DNA of 64,000 bases from Alsobacter metallidurans (GTDB lineage Bacteria > Pseudomonadota > Alphaproteobacteria > Rhizobiales > Beijerinckiaceae), in NCBI RefSeq assembly GCF_014636935.1, contig NZ_BMES01000001.1, positions 434,001 to 498,000 of the forward strand, in the 5' to 3' direction. Under the pieces are notes generated by a model that saw only the letters and a program-made list of their open reading frames with translations, searched no databases and had not been told where the DNA came from. Every line of letters starts with the position of its first letter. The stretch's first letter is position 1. Shown here piece after piece: positions 1 to 10,732 of this stretch. Made by a program: the position numbers and the translations under genes.

Positions 1-362
1 CCACGCAGGCGATCGACGCAAAGATCGCCGGGCTCGGCGACTGGCGCGGCGAGGCGCTGGCGCGCGTCCGCGCGCTGATCCGGGCGGCCGAGCCCGACGT
101 CATCGAGGAAGTGAAGTGGCGCGGCGTGCCGGTCTGGTCGCTGGCAGGCATCCTGTGCACGGGCGAAACCTACAAGGCGGCCGTGAAGCTGACCTTCCCC
201 AAGGGAGCCTCGCTGCCGGATCCCGCTGGCCTGTTCAACGCCAGCCTCGAAGGCGGCACGCGACGCGCGATCGACATTCACGAAGGCGAGGCTCCGGACG
301 AAGACGCCTTCATTGCGCTGATCCGGGCCGCCGCGGAGTTGAACCGCGCAAAGCGCAAATAG
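1..362 (+). CDS. DUF1801 domain protein, 3' part
   Basis: The reading frame is already open at the left edge, so the start lies outside the window; about 120 codons are visible. The stretch VIEEVKWRGVPVWS and the following VKLTFPKGA are typical of the DUF1801 (YdhG-like) fold, a small family of unknown biochemical function related in shape to frataxin-like and heat-shock-associated domains. The product has no signal peptide or membrane segment and should be cytosolic. The gene ends at a TAG 27 bases before a strong hairpin terminator that it shares with the convergent tRNA-Leu gene. Family assignment is fairly sure; the role is unknown. Confidence 0.75.
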   Translation, partial: TQAIDAKIAGLGDWRGEALARVRALIRAAEPDVIEEVKWRGVPVWSLAGILCTGETYKAAVKLTFPKGASLPDPAGLFNASLEGGTRRAIDIHEGEAPDEDAFIALIRAAAELNRAKRK

Positions 363-383
363 CCTGGCCAGCCGCAGCCCAAC

Positions 384-412
384 AAAAAAGCCGCCCGAAG
401 GCGGCTCTTTTT
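384..412. terminator. Bidirectional intrinsic terminator
   Basis: A 7-bp perfect stem (389-395 with 400-406, loop CGAA) is flanked by an A-run on the left and CTTTTT on the right. It can therefore end transcription of the DUF1801 gene on the plus strand and of the tRNA gene on the minus strand. Confidence 0.85.
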
Positions 413-454
413 CGTTGGGCCGGGCTCCACCGCGCCTGCATGGCAGGGTTGCGA

Positions 455-541
<87 letters not shown>

Positions 542-550
542 CCGGCGCGC

Positions 551-579
551 TTTCTAAGGGGGGGATTCAGGTGTGTCAA
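551..579 (-). promoter_or_regulatory. Sigma-70 type promoter of tRNA-Leu
   Basis: On the minus strand TTGACA (579-574) and TAGAAA (556-551) are separated by 17 bp. This is close to the housekeeping consensus and ends 9 bases before the mature tRNA 5' end. Confidence 0.7.
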
Positions 580-775
580 CGCCGCCTCGGGCCCATTCGC
601 GAACAATCTTCGGCCGTCGGTCGACCATCCCAGGCGCGGCCCCGTTCCGGCCATCGGCGAAACGCTCCCGAAACCTCAACTTGACTGTGCGGGCGCGTCG
701 CGGCGGTCTGCCCTTGTCAGGACGCATTCTCGGCCCCACCATATCACCATGGCAAAAAGCCCCAGAGGCGATGCG

Positions 776-1144
776 ATGAACACGAACGCCGGCCGCAAAC
801 TCCCGCCGCTCATGAAGCGGCACCCGGTTCTGCGGCTCGTGCTCGAACACGCGGCGGTTGGCGCGCTGCTTGGCCTTGTTTTCGCGGTCGCGCTGCTGGC
901 CTTCGACGCACACGGCCTGCGCCGGCTGATCGCCGAATCGGACAGCGGCTACGTGGCGTTCGCGATGCTGGCTGTCGGCTTCATGGTCACGTTCGGCAGC
1001 CTCGTGGCGGGCGGCGCCATCATGTCGCTGCCCAAGGGCGACGACGACGGCCCGGGGGGCGGACGCCGGTACCGTTTGCAGCCCATTCCGGTGCGCGCCA
1101 GGTCCTCGCGTCGTTCGTCCTCTATACAGCGCGACTGGCATTGA
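776..1144 (+). CDS. Small two-helix membrane protein, unknown function
   Basis: The predicted protein has 122 residues. Two hydrophobic stretches, roughly residues 28-46 (AAVGALLGLVFAVALLAF) and 62-85, suggest two membrane helices with a basic, disordered C-terminal tail. The start at 776 is chosen because AGAGGCG lies just upstream; an in-frame ATG at 749 would add nine residues but has a poorer site. No enzymatic motif is visible. Similar short proteins are common as hypothetical genes in Hyphomicrobiales. The low-complexity arginine/serine tail makes the exact 3' part less certain, but the frame continues to the stop without interruption. Confidence 0.6.
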   Translation: MNTNAGRKLPPLMKRHPVLRLVLEHAAVGALLGLVFAVALLAFDAHGLRRLIAESDSGYVAFAMLAVGFMVTFGSLVAGGAIMSLPKGDDDGPGGGRRYRLQPIPVRARSSRRSSSIQRDWH

Positions 1145-1178
1145 CTAAGAGCCTCCTGTTACGCGCAGGAGACCGGCC

Positions 1179-2177
1179 ATGATCCCGACGTCCAACCAAC
1201 TCGTCACCGTTTTCGGCGGGTCCGGCTTCGTCGGGCGGCACGTCGTGCGCGCGCTGGCCCGCCGCGGCTACCGCATCCGCGTCGCGGTGCGCCGGCCCGA
1301 CCTCGCGCTGTTTCTCCAGCCGCTCGGCCGCGTCGGCCAGATCCACCCCGTCCAGGCCAATTTGCGCTTCCCCGCCTCCGTGGCCTCCGCGATCGCGGGC
1401 GCGGACGCGGTGGTGAACCTCGTCGGCATCCTGAGCGAGGGCGGCAACCAGACCTTCACGGCCGTGCAGGCCGACGGCGCCAGGGCGGTCGCGGAAGCCA
1501 CGGCCGCCGCCGGAATCACGCGCCTCGTGCAGATGTCGGCGCTGGGCTCCGACCCCGATTCCGAATCGGACTACGCCCGCACCAAGGCGGCCGGCGAGGC
1601 CGCCGCCTTCGCGAGCGTGCCCGAGGCCGTTGTGCTGCGGCCCTCCATCGTGTTCGGCCCCGAGGACCAGTTCTTCAACCGCTTCGCGGCGCTCGCCCGC
1701 ATGTCGCCCGTGCTGCCGCTGGTCGGCGGCGGCGAGACCCGTTTCCAGCCGGTCTTCGTTGGCGACGTGGCCGAAATGGTGTGCCGCGCCATCGACGGGA
1801 CGATCCGCACCGGCGTGGTCTACGAGTGCGGCGGCCCGGAGGTGAAGACCTTCCGGCAGATCCTCGAATACGTGCTCGCCGTCACCGGCCGCAAGCGCCT
1901 GCTCGCGCCGCTGCCTTTCGGCGCCGCCAACATCCAGGCCGGCGTGCTGGAGTTCATTGACAAGATCAGCCTCGGCCTGCTGCCCGACGCCCTCAAGCTC
2001 ACGCGCGACCAGGTGCGGCTGCTGCAGGTGGACAACGTGGTGTCGGACGCCGCCAAGGCCGAAGGCCGCACGCTGGAAGGCGTCGGCCTCACGCCCGAGC
2101 TCATCGAGGCGGTGGTCCCGTCCTATCTCTACCGCTTCCGGGCCCGCGGCCAGTTCGACGCCAGCAAGTTCGCCTGA
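1179..2177 (+). CDS. NAD(P)-binding NDUFA9-like atypical SDR
   Basis: The protein has 332 residues and begins with a Rossmann fold: VFGGSGFVGRHVV at residues 10-22 is the GxxGxxG dinucleotide site. It matches the complex I NDUFA9 subunit-like family of atypical short-chain dehydrogenases, which in mitochondria associate with NADH dehydrogenase and in alphaproteobacteria are usually single genes of uncertain substrate. Further family landmarks are the segment LRPSIVFGPEDQFFNRFA and the stretch RFQPVFVGDVAEMV. AGGAG lies 8 bases before the ATG. No neighbouring nuo genes are present, so a role in complex I assembly is only an inference. Confidence 0.87.
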   Translation: MIPTSNQLVTVFGGSGFVGRHVVRALARRGYRIRVAVRRPDLALFLQPLGRVGQIHPVQANLRFPASVASAIAGADAVVNLVGILSEGGNQTFTAVQADGARAVAEATAAAGITRLVQMSALGSDPDSESDYARTKAAGEAAAFASVPEAVVLRPSIVFGPEDQFFNRFAALARMSPVLPLVGGGETRFQPVFVGDVAEMVCRAIDGTIRTGVVYECGGPEVKTFRQILEYVLAVTGRKRLLAPLPFGAANIQAGVLEFIDKISLGLLPDALKLTRDQVRLLQVDNVVSDAAKAEGRTLEGVGLTPELIEAVVPSYLYRFRARGQFDASKFA

Positions 2178-2192
2178 ACGTCGAAGCGTCGC

Positions 2193-2900
2193 CTAGCGGG
2201 CCGGCAGCGCCGCCCGGGCGTCCTCGCGCGCCGACAGCCGTTTGTGCACGTGCACCATCAGAGCCGTGCCGAACAGCGGCGTCAGCAGGTTCAGGATCGG
2301 CACCGCCACCATGCAGGCGATGATGAAGCCGGCGAACAGCACCGTCCCGGCGTTGCGCTCGCGCATCGCCCGCACCTCCGTGAGCGGCCGGAACCGCCCC
2401 GCCGCCAGCGCGAAATATTCCCGCCCGAGCAGATAGGCGTTGGCGGCCAGAAACGCCGCGATGTTGATGGGCGGGATCAGCAGGAAGATCAGCGCCACCA
2501 GGTTCACCAGCAGCGCCACCCCGGCGAACCGCACCGCCTCCCACAGCGCAGTGGCGGCCGGCAGCGCCGTTCCGGGCGGGTCGGCGGGATAGTGCAGCGC
2601 CTCCACCTTCTCGGCCACGTCGTCCAGAAAGAAACCCGCCACCAGCATGCTGACGGGCGGGATCAGGTAGCCGAGCCCGATCACCAGCCCGAAACCGGCC
2701 AGGAACACCGCGTAGGCGTCCACCCACGGGTGCTCGGCCACAAAGGCGGAGCTGCCGAGCCAGTAGGCGAAGAGCTTGGTTAGCGCCGCCCAGATCAGCG
2801 CCAGCAGCACGGCCGTGAGGCCGAGCGATTTCCACAGCACCTTCCGGAACGGCGGCGACAGGATCTGCCGGAAGGCCCGGAGAGCGGCGTCGATGATCAT
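2193..2900 (-). CDS. EI24/CysZ-like integral membrane protein
   Basis: The protein has 235 residues with about four to six hydrophobic helices, including segments near residues 25-50, 62-90, 120-150 and 190-220. The motif RNAGTVLFAGFIIACMVAVP and the central LVNLVALIFLLIPP fit the EI24 (formerly CysZ, DUF540) family. E. coli CysZ is a sulfate uptake protein, and alphaproteobacterial members are often annotated as sulfate transporter family, but no cys genes are nearby to support that substrate. The gene lies 19 bases downstream of mmcB and is probably cotranscribed with it. Confidence 0.8.
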   Translation of the reverse strand: MIIDAALRAFRQILSPPFRKVLWKSLGLTAVLLALIWAALTKLFAYWLGSSAFVAEHPWVDAYAVFLAGFGLVIGLGYLIPPVSMLVAGFFLDDVAEKVEALHYPADPPGTALPAATALWEAVRFAGVALLVNLVALIFLLIPPINIAAFLAANAYLLGREYFALAAGRFRPLTEVRAMRERNAGTVLFAGFIIACMVAVPILNLLTPLFGTALMVHVHKRLSAREDARAALPAR

Positions 2901-2919
2901 GGGCGGGGGATCCTGAGCG

Positions 2920-3399
2920 TCACAGCATGCCGCTGCCGGCCTCGGGGTCGAACAGCGCGTGCAACCGGCCCGCGCAGGCCTGACCGAAGCGGATCAGCAG
3001 CGCCTTGCGGGTGGCGGCCGGCATGCGGTGCTCGTCGGGGTCGCGCAGCACCGCCGCCCCGTAGGCGTCCGCCACGATCAGCCCGGCGTCGGGCGGCATG
3101 ATGCCTTCCGGCACGTGGCCCGGAATGGCGAAATAGAGCCGGTCGCAATGGGCCCGGTAGTCCGGCCATTTCCGGTCCGTCCGAAAATCCTCGACGCTGG
3201 ACTTGATCTCGACGATCCACACCGAGCCGTCCGGCCCCAGCGCGACGATGTCGGCCCGCCGGCCGGACGCCAGCGGCAGCTCGGTCACGGAGGCGAAGCC
3301 GAGCCCTGTCAGGAGCCGGCGCGTGCCGCGGCACACCGCCGACGCTGTTTCGGACTGCCGCCCGTCCACGGGCGGAGGGAGAATCGCGGATGCAAGCAT
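2920..3399 (-). CDS. mmcB: MmcB family DNA repair nuclease
   Basis: This 159-residue protein matches the MmcB family (DUF1052), a PD-(D/E)xK-type nuclease fold. The acidic and lysine residues are seen in GRRADIVALGPDG and WIVEIKSSVEDF (D, then ExK), followed by W and the DRLYFAIP segment. In Caulobacter MmcB is DNA-damage inducible and acts with the ImuB/DnaE2 mutasome to tolerate mitomycin C and UV lesions. The gene lies downstream of malic enzyme on the same strand, with only about 9 bases between them. I see no clear LexA box, but the upstream region is mostly coding. Confidence 0.87.
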   Translation of the reverse strand: MLASAILPPPVDGRQSETASAVCRGTRRLLTGLGFASVTELPLASGRRADIVALGPDGSVWIVEIKSSVEDFRTDRKWPDYRAHCDRLYFAIPGHVPEGIMPPDAGLIVADAYGAAVLRDPDEHRMPAATRKALLIRFGQACAGRLHALFDPEAGSGML

Positions 3400-3408
3400 C
3401 CTGCGAGT

Positions 3409-5703
<2,295 letters not shown>

Positions 5704-5840
5704 GGCCAGCCCGGTCTTCTGCACGGATGCGGGCGGCCAACTTACGGACCGGCCTGATGTTTCTCAAGCGCGATGGCGTGCGACGATGGGGGGAGGGGGA
5801 GGTGAACCGGGATGACGCGCCTCCGCCCGCCACCCCCTCC

Positions 5841-5870
5841 CGTCATTGCGAGCGCAGCAAAGCAATCCAG
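5841..5870. repeat. Family A palindromic repeat, single arm
   Basis: One arm of the CGTCATTGCGAGC...AAGCAATCCAG element; the matching second arm is missing here. It may be a decayed copy. It lies in the 5704-6245 gap, which holds only repeats. Confidence 0.75.
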
Positions 5871-5903
5871 ACGCCGGGCGGCGCCTGCGAAGCCGGGGCC
5901 GGC

Positions 5904-5930
5904 CCCCCTCTCCCGCCAGCGGGAGAGGGG
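5904..5930. repeat. Family B palindrome (CCCCTCTCCC type)
   Basis: CCCCTCTCCCGC pairs with GCGGGAGAGGGG around a two-base centre. It is a GC-rich intergenic hairpin of the kind seen again near 9.2, 15.4 and 30.1 kb. Confidence 0.7.
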
Positions 5931-5992
5931 CAGGGGTGAGGGCGCCCGCCCCAAGCCCACCGCGCTGTCCACCCGGTCCCGCACCCCTCCAC

Positions 5993-6069
5993 CGTCATCC
6001 CCGGGATCGTCCCGGGGATCCACACGCTGGGCTCCCGCGTGGATGGCCGGGTCAGGCCCGGCGATGACG
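5993..6069. repeat. Family C palindromic repeat (CGTCATCCCCGG type)
   Basis: The element starts CGTCATCCCCGGGATCG and ends CCCGGCGATGACG, so its termini are inverted. An internal pair GATCCACACG...CGCGTGGAT adds a second stem. Related copies lie at 15488-15590 and 55121-55199. Confidence 0.75.
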
Positions 6070-6106
6070 CACAACGAGGAGTTAAGCAGCTATCCCGTCA
6101 CACCCG

Positions 6107-6194
6107 CCAGTCCTTGCGAGCGCAGCGAAGCAATCCAGGCCTAAAAGCCGGGCCATTAGACTAAATTGCTTCGCCTCCGGCTCGCAATGACGGC
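6107..6194. repeat. Family A palindromic repeat
   Basis: The left arm TTGCGAGCGCAGCGAAGCAAT and right arm ATTGCTTCGCCTCCGGCTCG are inverted around a short centre containing AAAGCCGGGCC. It sits directly downstream of the R-M gene. Confidence 0.85.
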
Positions 6195-6245
6195 GAGACG
6201 GTGCTCCTCACTGAACAAAAGCGCATTAGTAGAAGCATCTCTGAA

Positions 6246-9095
6246 TTAAGCCGCCGCCTTAGCACGGCGCTTTTTTCGAGTCTTTGCGGCGTCAATCGTC
6301 AGCAGGTTTGCTGTGAGCTTCTCATAAAGCCCAAACAGGTGCTCGACCCGTTCGCGGTCTGACGAAAAAGGTTCGCGCCGGTAGAGGCGATCAATCGCAA
6401 GGTCGAGGGAGCGGTGGGCCTTGCGGAGGTCGAGCGGCATGGTCTTGGTGTCGTAGAGATCGGCCAGCGTTGCGCCGGGATGGGCGTCGCGCGCGTCGAG
6501 CACGCGTTGGGCAAGACCACGAATGACTTCCATCTCGATTACATCGGCGTGGGGCCAGGGAAAGGTGTTGTAAACAACGCCAACGGAATACATGTAGTCG
6601 CTCTTCATGCGCCCGGTGATCGTACGCGTCCATGCCATATGCATTTGCGAAGTGAGTATGCCAAAATCCCATAGATCGGCGTCCAGAATTATCCGGAGCT
6701 TATCACTTGGAATGCTAGGTGGCGCTAGCCATCCAATAGGTATGTAGTCTCGAAATTCAGAACTTGTCTGGGGTATCACAAGGAAAGGAGCGCTAGGAAG
6801 GACGTTCACGTGAAAAAGGACAGGCGTGGTGGCGAGCTTCACTGTTCCTGCGTTCCTCGCCGTTCCGGCCTTTTCTGAATTCCGAGCGCCTCTCTTGCCG
6901 CGGCGAAACTCTGAAACTTGAGTCAGGCGTTCCGATATCAGCTTCAAGAGGCGGAAGACATGCGGAGGTTCAGCCTGCAAGCACAAGATCCAACGCATTC
7001 GCCCGTTTATGTATTCCGCGGCACCCAAATAAGGGCGCAGAAATTGAGACAGTTGAGGCGTCCGGAGACAGCCTTCGTTTTTTTCATCATCAGTAAAGGT
7101 CAGATAACCGCCGTCCAGCGGCTTAGATCCGGTGATCATCGTCTTTGAAGGACAGAGAGGACGCGGCACTTCGTGCACGACGATGTATCGAGATGATAGG
7201 TTGCATGCGTCCGTAAGATATGCAGTCAGCGCCGAATGCCGCGTCTCCACAGGATCGCCGTTGATTTCCTCATACGAGAACAGCCGTTTTTCTTTCGGCT
7301 CGTCCTCTCGGCGCACGAGCCCGAGAATAACGCAATGGACATGAGCAGCACCTTTGGCATCGGAAAGCCACTGAAAGGTGCGATGGGCAAAAGCAATTTC
7401 CAATCCGTAACGCTGGAACAGGATGGGCCAGAGTTGGGCCACCTGTTCGCCCTGCGTAATCGAATTTGTCGCCACAAAGCCGATTCGCGGCGCAGCTTCC
7501 GCGCTGGCGCGGATATAGGCGCCGGCCTTGATGAACCACGCGCAGACATAGTCGAGCGTCCCCCCGGTCTTGCCGAGTGATGCGATGCCGATCATCTGCG
7601 CACGTTGTTGCTCGCTTTGGTTTTTCGCTCCAATGAAGGGCGGGTTCCCGAGGACGTAAGAACAGCGCTCGGGCGGCAGCAGCGACGCCCAGTCCGCCTC
7701 CAGCGCGTCGCCATGGAGGATGTTGGGCGAGGCTCTCAGAGGGATGCGCAGATAGGATTTCCCGAACTCGGCCGAGAGCCGGGCGTTCATGATGTGGTCC
7801 ATCATCCACATCGCGACCTCGGCGATGCGCGCCGGAAACTCGCCGATTTCGATCCCGTAGAACTGGTTGACGTTGATGCGGGTATAAAGACCGATGTCGG
7901 TGACGAGTTGGGCGGCCGGAAGCAGCTCGCGCATTACCTCGATCTCCAGCAGCCGCAACTCGCGGTAGGCGATCACGAGGAAGTTGCCGCAGCCGCAGGC
8001 GGGATCGAGAAAAGTTAGCGCGCCCAGCCTGTCGTGGAACTCTTGCAGCGCGCGCCTGCGGCCGTTGTCGAGCCGCGCCCTGATGCGGGAGAACTCCGCC
8101 CGGAGGTGGTCGAGGAACAGCGGCTGGATAACTTTCAGGATGTTCTTTTCGCTGGTGTAGTGCGCGCCCTTCTTGCGCCGCTCGGCCTTGTTCATGACCG
8201 ACTGGAACAGCGAGCCGAAGATGGCCGGCGAGATGTTCTGCCAGTTGAACCCGCAGGCGTAGAGCAGCTTCTCGCGCATGGCGCGGTCGAAGGCGGGCAG
8301 CGGCAGGCGCTCGGCGAAAAGGTCGCCGTTGATGTAGTCGAACTGGGCGAGATCGGCGTCGAGCGTGGTCTGCCGCTGGTCAGCCGGCGTATTCAGCACC
8401 TCGAACAGGTGCGAGAGGCGTAGGCCAAGGTCCGAGCCATCCTCGCTGGTGCGGTGGACGATATAGTCCTCGAAGGCGCCGAGCGGATTGAAGATGCCCG
8501 TGTCGTCCGCAAAGAGGCAGAACACGATGCGCACTAGGAAGCGCTCGAGCGCGTGGCCGGTGTAGCCGGAGGCTTCGAGCGCGTCGTGCAGCGCGCCCAT
8601 GACCTCGGACGCCACGATGTTGACGGGGTCCTGGTCCTTGAAGACCCGCTTTTCCTGCCCAACGATGAAGCCGAAGTCCTGCACCCGGTCCGGCAGGTCG
8701 GGCAAACGGAAGCGAATCGGTTCGTCGGGACGGGTGTCGAGATCGAACAGTTCGAAAGTCTGGAAATCCGAGAGCAGCACGTAACGCGGCAACTCGTCGT
8801 CGCGCAGTCCTGGAAAATAATCGAGCGCTTGCTTCCGGGCGGGTCTGAGGTCTCGGCCGGCTGATTTCTGCTCCACGAGCAGCTTGCCCGGCCAGAACAG
8901 GTCGATGAACCCGCGCTCGCCCGGCCGTGGCTTCACCGCGCGTTCGAACGACGCTACCCGTCGGCGCGGGACGCCGAATACTTCGAAAAAGTCGTTGTAG
9001 AAGCTTTGTGTCTCGCCCTTTTCGTACGCCGCATCGCTCCACTCGCGGGCAAAATGGGCCGCCCGGGCACGTATGTCGTTCCAATCCAGTCGCAT
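6246..9095 (-). CDS. Type IIL (MmeI-like) restriction-modification enzyme
   Basis: The 949-residue protein combines endonuclease, adenine-N6 methyltransferase and target recognition in one chain. The nuclease site is D65 followed by E75-x-K77, the same D-x9-ExK spacing as MmeI. The methyltransferase part has GAHYTS (310-315, motif X), DPACGCGNFL (364-373, motif I, SAM binding) and GNPPFIGAK (483-491, catalytic motif IV). A helical spacer covers roughly 170-300. The target recognition domain probably covers about 620-840 and the C-terminal domain the rest. One gene with no separate S, R or M partner fits type IIL. The recognition-domain part (about 6.6-7.2 kb) is visibly richer in A/T than the neighbours, and AT-rich DNA precedes the start, suggesting horizontal acquisition. 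The sequence specificity cannot be read by eye. Confidence 0.9.
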   Translation of the reverse strand: MRLDWNDIRARAAHFAREWSDAAYEKGETQSFYNDFFEVFGVPRRRVASFERAVKPRPGERGFIDLFWPGKLLVEQKSAGRDLRPARKQALDYFPGLRDDELPRYVLLSDFQTFELFDLDTRPDEPIRFRLPDLPDRVQDFGFIVGQEKRVFKDQDPVNIVASEVMGALHDALEASGYTGHALERFLVRIVFCLFADDTGIFNPLGAFEDYIVHRTSEDGSDLGLRLSHLFEVLNTPADQRQTTLDADLAQFDYINGDLFAERLPLPAFDRAMREKLLYACGFNWQNISPAIFGSLFQSVMNKAERRKKGAHYTSEKNILKVIQPLFLDHLRAEFSRIRARLDNGRRRALQEFHDRLGALTFLDPACGCGNFLVIAYRELRLLEIEVMRELLPAAQLVTDIGLYTRINVNQFYGIEIGEFPARIAEVAMWMMDHIMNARLSAEFGKSYLRIPLRASPNILHGDALEADWASLLPPERCSYVLGNPPFIGAKNQSEQQRAQMIGIASLGKTGGTLDYVCAWFIKAGAYIRASAEAAPRIGFVATNSITQGEQVAQLWPILFQRYGLEIAFAHRTFQWLSDAKGAAHVHCVILGLVRREDEPKEKRLFSYEEINGDPVETRHSALTAYLTDACNLSSRYIVVHEVPRPLCPSKTMITGSKPLDGGYLTFTDDEKNEGCLRTPQLSQFLRPYLGAAEYINGRMRWILCLQAEPPHVFRLLKLISERLTQVSEFRRGKRGARNSEKAGTARNAGTVKLATTPVLFHVNVLPSAPFLVIPQTSSEFRDYIPIGWLAPPSIPSDKLRIILDADLWDFGILTSQMHMAWTRTITGRMKSDYMYSVGVVYNTFPWPHADVIEMEVIRGLAQRVLDARDAHPGATLADLYDTKTMPLDLRKAHRSLDLAIDRLYRREPFSSDRERVEHLFGLYEKLTANLLTIDAAKTRKKRRAKAAA

Positions 9096-9200
9096 GGCAC
9101 CGCAATGACCTTTGAGAATAAATTGATTTTAATCATTTTCGTGTTCGCGTGAAGCAATCGTCGGCTGTAAATTGCAAGCCAAGGGTAAGTAGCTTTCTGT

Positions 9201-9252
9201 CCCTCATCCGGTCCTTCGGACCACCTTCTCCCGGGGGGAGAAGGCGCTCACC
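9201..9252. repeat. Family B-like intergenic palindrome
   Basis: Nested inverted segments are visible: GGTCCTTCGGACC, then CCTTCTCCCGGGGGGAGAAGG. The element lies between the R-M gene and the MFS transporter and is typical of alphaproteobacterial intergenic repeats. Confidence 0.7.
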
Positions 9253-9353
9253 CCCTCCATCCCCACCGCCGCCTGAAACCCTCCGCGCCGCGTTGCATTT
9301 CCAGCAACATAGCAACGCGAGCCCGTGGACGCGCCACGGTGGGGAGTTCCAGC

Positions 9354-10649
9354 ATGGCGGTCTTGGAGGGGGCCGCCTCGGCCCGGGGTGGGGCGCGGGG
9401 CGACGGGGAAGCGCGCGCCGGGCGGGCGCTGGACGCCGTGAACTTCACGCTCGCGGACGTGCGCGATGGGCTCGGGCCCTATCTGGCGATCTACCTGCTC
9501 GCCGTGCGCGGGCCGCAGCAGGGGTGGGACGAGGCCACCATCGGCCTCGTGATGACGGTGGCGGGGATCGCCGGGCTGGTCGCGCAGGCGCCGGCCGGGG
9601 CGCTGATCGACCGGACGTCGCGCAAGCGCGCCGTGATCATCGCGGCCGCGCTCGCGGTGACGCTGAGCTCGCTGGCGCTGCCCTTCATCAGCTCCTTTGC
9701 GGCCGTGGCCGCCACGCAGTCGGTCGCCGCCGTGGCCGGGGCGGTGTTTCCGCCGGCGCTGGCCGCCATCACGCTCGGCATCGTCGGGCCCAGGCATTTC
9801 GCCCGGCGGGTCGGCCGCAACGAGGCGTTCAACCACGCCGGCAACGCCGTCTCGGCCGCGATCGCGGCCGGTTGCGCGGCGCTGTTTGGCCCCATCGTGG
9901 TATTCTGGCTCATGGCGCTGCTCGCCGTGCTGAGCATCGGGGCGACGCTGATGATCCCGGCCGACGCCGTGGACGACGCCGTGGCGCGCGGGCTGGACCA
10001 CCGGGCCGGCGAGCCCGACGAGGCGCCCTCGGGCTGGCGCACCCTGCTGGAGAACCGGCTGCTGCTGCTGTTCGCCGTGCTGGCCGCCCTGTTCCACCTC
10101 GCCAACGCGGCCATGCTGACCTCCGTGAGCCAGTTGTTGTCGCGCCTCGCCGGCAAAGAAAGCGCGACCTCGCTGGTGGCGATCTGCATCGTGGCCGCCC
10201 AGGTCGTGATGGTCCCGGTCGCCATGCTGGTCGGCGCCAAGGCCGACGCCTGGGGCCGCAAGCCGCTGTTTCTGGCCGCCTTCGGCGTGCTGGCGCTGCG
10301 CGGCGCGCTCTACACGCTGTCCGACAACCCCTACTACCTCGTCGCCGTGCAGTGCCTGGACGGCGTGGGGGCGGGCGTCTACGGGGCGCTGTTTCCCGTG
10401 GTGGTGGCGGACCTGACGCGCGGCACCGGCCGCTTCAACGTCGCCCAGGGGGCCGTCGGCGCCGCGCAGGGGCTCGGCGCGGCCGTGAGCGCGACGCTCG
10501 CCGGGGTGATCATCGTGAGCTTCGGCTACGGGGCCGCGTTCTGGAGCCTCGCCGCCATTGCGGCGGTGGGCTTTGCGCTCTACGCCGCCGTGATGCCGGA
10601 AACCCGCGGGCGGGGGAGCAGCGCCGCCGCCAGGCCCGGCCCGGGCTGA
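9354..10649 (+). CDS. MFS transporter
   Basis: The 431-residue protein has about twelve hydrophobic helices and a typical MFS loop after helix 2 (PAGALIDRTSRKRAVI), with a weaker counterpart in the second half (GAKADAWGRKPLF). It is an inner-membrane secondary transporter. The sequence begins with a short hydrophilic stretch before DGLGPYLAIYLL. It resembles the group of MFS proteins often seen as single genes in Hyphomicrobiales, and the substrate cannot be inferred. ATG 9354 is preferred; an in-frame GTG at 9339 would add five residues. mutS follows 83 bases after the stop in the same direction. Confidence 0.85.
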   Translation: MAVLEGAASARGGARGDGEARAGRALDAVNFTLADVRDGLGPYLAIYLLAVRGPQQGWDEATIGLVMTVAGIAGLVAQAPAGALIDRTSRKRAVIIAAALAVTLSSLALPFISSFAAVAATQSVAAVAGAVFPPALAAITLGIVGPRHFARRVGRNEAFNHAGNAVSAAIAAGCAALFGPIVVFWLMALLAVLSIGATLMIPADAVDDAVARGLDHRAGEPDEAPSGWRTLLENRLLLLFAVLAALFHLANAAMLTSVSQLLSRLAGKESATSLVAICIVAAQVVMVPVAMLVGAKADAWGRKPLFLAAFGVLALRGALYTLSDNPYYLVAVQCLDGVGAGVYGALFPVVVADLTRGTGRFNVAQGAVGAAQGLGAAVSATLAGVIIVSFGYGAAFWSLAAIAAVGFALYAAVMPETRGRGSSAAARPGPG

Positions 10650-10732
10650 CGCGCGCCGCCGGGCTGCAATTCCCGTGGACAAGCCGGGCCCGGGGCCGCG
10701 CCTTCCGGGGCGGGCTCTGGTAGCGTCCGCGC

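Noticed and set aside
6246-9095. A BREX PglX or type I methyltransferase subunit
   Set aside because: The N-terminal D-x9-ExK nuclease site and lack of partner genes fit MmeI-type type IIL enzymes better.
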